In this document: one piece after another, positions 5,923-7,318 of the stretch
Position numbering within the stretch: position 1 is the first letter of the stretch
Layout of the letters: the number at the start of each line of letters is the position of its first letter
Source of the DNA: Alphaproteobacteria bacterium
Lineage (GTDB): Bacteria > Pseudomonadota > Alphaproteobacteria > UBA2136 > JALTLI01
Direction of reading: 5' to 3'
Assembly: GCA_027005635.1 (NCBI GenBank)
Contig: JALTLI010000184.1
Location: forward strand, 2,596 to 9,913
Length of the DNA: 7,318 bases
Translations under genes and position numbers: made by a program
Notes under the pieces: generated by a model
Seen by the model: only the letters and a program-made list of their open reading frames with translations
Told to the model about the DNA's origin: nothing
Databases searched by the model: none

Positions 5923-7164
5923 ATGGCAACAAAACCAAATATTGTAGCAGCATTAGATATAGGTAGCAGTAAAGTTGCATGCTTTATTGCGGAGCTTGAT
6001 CATGCCTTTAATCCACGAGTAATTGGCTACGGTCAACACGCATCTAGTGGAATTAAAAAAGGTATGATTGTTGATATGGATAGCACAGAAAACGCTATTC
6101 GTGAAGCTGTACTTCAGGCAGAAGAAATGGCAGATGTACAAGTTGAAAGTGTATATGTTGGCTTAGGTGGCGTACATTTACGCAGTCATATTACTGATGG
6201 TTTAGTTGTATTAAATAACCATGAAATTACAGATGCAGATATTTTTAAAGTAATAGACGTTGCCAGAGCTAAACAAATTGAGGGTGATAGAAAAATTATC
6301 CATTCTCAAGCAACAAAATATCAACTAGATAGTCAAACAGATATCCGTGATCCTCGTGGTATGACTGGCGCAAGGCTTGAATCAGAGGTTCATATTATTT
6401 CTGCAGCATCATCTGCGGTACGTAATATGGTTCGTTGTGTTGAACGTTGTCATTTGGAAGTTGAAGATTTAGTTGTTCAGCCTTACGCATCTGCCCTTTC
6501 TTGCTTAGTTCCAGATGAACGTGATTTAGGTGTTTGCTTAGTTGATATTGGTGGCGGTACTTGTGAAATTGCTATTTATGCCGAAGGTTCATTGTTGCAT
6601 GTTGCGGTTGTTCCTGTTGGTGGTCAATATATAACATCAGATATTGCTAGAGGGTTATCTACACCAATTGCCCACGCAGAACGGATTAAGAATTTATACG
6701 GTTCAGCCATGGCATCACTTGTTCCGAGTGATGAACAAATTGATGTTCCGCATGTTGGTGAAAATGAAGAAACAGCCAGTAGCCAAATTTCACGTAGCGC
6801 CTTAGCAGGTATTATTCAGCCTAGATGCGAAGAAATGTTTGAAATGGTGAGAGAAAAAATTGAGCAATCTGGTTTTGAATCCATGATTGGCAGAAGAGTT
6901 GTTTTAACTGGTGGTGGAAGCCAATTGAACGGTATGAAACAGCTTGCAGAAGTTATTTTAGATAAATCTGTAAGGCTTTCAAGACCTACAGAATTAAATG
7001 GTCTAACTGATCTTTCTGGTAGCCCACAATTTTCATGTGTTTCTGGCTTGATTATTCATGCGTCTCGTCAGGCATCTGTACGGGAACAACAAAATAAGCG
7101 TTCTTTTTCAAGCATTTTTAACAACGTTGGAAAGTTTTTTAAAGAAAGTTTACAAAATGGTTAA
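5923..7164 (+). CDS. ftsA: FtsA, actin-like membrane anchor for FtsZ
   Basis: FtsA is a cytoplasmic actin/Hsp70-fold ATPase that tethers FtsZ filaments to the membrane and recruits later division proteins. The first phosphate loop is AALDIGSSKVACFIAEL (9-25). The family-specific 1C domain starts around SSGIKKGMIVDMDSTENAI (41-59) and includes SVYVGLGGVHL (76-86). The second phosphate loop is LVDIGGGTCEIAIY (206-219) and the adenosine motif is LTGGGSQLNGM (328-338). After a charged linker (about 383-393) the last residues FSSIFNNVGKFFKESL (395-410) can form the amphipathic helix by which FtsA binds the membrane. Length, 413 residues, is typical. It starts 15 bases after ftsQ; only AGG (5906-5908), 14 bases away, is available as a Shine-Dalgarno, so initiation may be weak. 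The gene's sampled GC (about 40%) exceeds that of murC. Confidence 0.97.
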   Translation: MATKPNIVAALDIGSSKVACFIAELDHAFNPRVIGYGQHASSGIKKGMIVDMDSTENAIREAVLQAEEMADVQVESVYVGLGGVHLRSHITDGLVVLNNHEITDADIFKVIDVARAKQIEGDRKIIHSQATKYQLDSQTDIRDPRGMTGARLESEVHIISAASSAVRNMVRCVERCHLEVEDLVVQPYASALSCLVPDERDLGVCLVDIGGGTCEIAIYAEGSLLHVAVVPVGGQYITSDIARGLSTPIAHAERIKNLYGSAMASLVPSDEQIDVPHVGENEETASSQISRSALAGIIQPRCEEMFEMVREKIEQSGFESMIGRRVVLTGGGSQLNGMKQLAEVILDKSVRLSRPTELNGLTDLSGSPQFSCVSGLIIHASRQASVREQQNKRSFSSIFNNVGKFFKESLQNG

Positions 7165-7171
7165 ATGATAG

Positions 7172-7200
7172 GTGACAAGCTGTTAATATTGTCATATACT
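7172..7200 (+). promoter_or_regulatory. Sigma70-like promoter for ftsZ
   Basis: GTGACA (7172-7177, 5 of 6 to TTGACA) and TATACT (7195-7200, 5 of 6 to TATAAT) are exactly 17 bases apart in the ftsA-ftsZ gap. A start near 7207 would give a leader of about 35 bases with AAGGGA (7228-7233) eight bases before the ftsZ ATG. A dedicated ftsZ promoter is common because FtsZ is needed in large excess over FtsA. Confidence 0.62.
7173..7194 (+). repeat. Dyad inside the ftsZ promoter, possible operator
   Basis: TGACAA (7173-7178) and TTGTCA (7189-7194) are exact reverse complements separated by 10 bases. One arm covers the -35 hexamer and the other abuts the -10. No T-run follows, so it is not an intrinsic terminator. 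A regulator binding here would block RNA polymerase, but six-base arms can arise by chance. Confidence 0.35.
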
Positions 7201-7241
7201 ACATTTAATAATAAAGAAATGAGTTACAAGGGAACAAACTT

Positions 7242-7318
7242 ATGTCACTAAATATCACAATGGTAGAAGATAAACCGCATCAACCTAAAATTACAGTTAT
7301 TGGTATTGGTGGCGGTGG
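7242..7318 (+). CDS. ftsZ: FtsZ, N-terminal end only (tubulin-like division GTPase)
   Basis: The window ends inside this gene after 25 complete codons. The visible protein is MSLNITMVEDKPHQPKITVI followed by GIGGG and the start of another Gly codon. A short variable N-terminal tail leading into PKITVIGIGGGG is the standard opening of FtsZ, where this strand and glycine loop begin the GTP-binding domain. FtsZ polymerises into the cytokinetic ring and is anchored by the FtsA encoded just upstream. The start at 7242 has AAGGGA at 7228-7233 with eight bases between, a better site than that of ftsA. A later in-frame ATG at 7260 has no comparable site. The rest of the gene, including the tubulin signature and the C-terminal FtsA-binding peptide, lies outside the window. 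Confidence 0.95.
   Translation, partial: MSLNITMVEDKPHQPKITVIGIGGG

Noticed and set aside
7161..7208. CtrA-type TTAA-N7-TTAA site in the ftsZ promoter
   Set aside because: TTAA occurs at 7161-7164, 7183-7186 and 7205-7208, but no pair has the required 7-base spacing.

Overview
The window is a piece of the division and cell wall (dcw) cluster of an AT-rich bacterium, most likely an alphaproteobacterium. All genes lie on the + strand in the classical order ftsW (only its last 21 codons), murG, murC, murB, ddl, ftsQ, ftsA, ftsZ (only its first 25 codons). The FtsW tail, the alphaproteobacterial style of MurG, MurB and FtsA, and the ddl-ftsQ-ftsA-ftsZ order support this placement. The species cannot be named from the sequence. 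Hand counts of sample lines give about 30% GC in murC and about 40% in the Nudix-like gene and ftsA.

Layout: 1-66 is the end of ftsW. 67-775 is an extra, apparently self-contained transcription unit: a sigma70-like promoter (75-103), an approximately 80-base leader with two inverted repeats, a strong ribosome binding site, a 178-residue Nudix-like protein with a degenerate Nudix box, and a perfect 13-bp intrinsic terminator with a GCAA loop (733-775). This unit is the one part of the window that is not standard dcw content. 776-853 is a short gap before murG. 854-5907 is a tightly packed run murG-murC-murB-ddl-ftsQ in which every gene overlaps the next (4, 8, 8 and 17 bases), so translational coupling is likely. 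ftsA follows after 15 bases. The 77-base gap 7165-7241 carries a good sigma70-like promoter with a dyad in its spacer, which should drive ftsZ. No gap exceeds 300 bases.

How the genes work together: MurC adds L-Ala to UDP-MurNAc, the product of MurB; Ddl makes the D-Ala-D-Ala that ends the stem peptide; MurG adds GlcNAc to lipid I to give lipid II; FtsW polymerises septal glycan; FtsQ scaffolds the divisome; FtsA tethers FtsZ to the membrane. The Nudix-like protein has no known place in this pathway. I see no mobile element, tRNA, rRNA or CRISPR array and no undescribed multi-gene system. The points worth a second look are the inserted Nudix unit, the terminator that splits the cluster, and the ftsZ promoter dyad.
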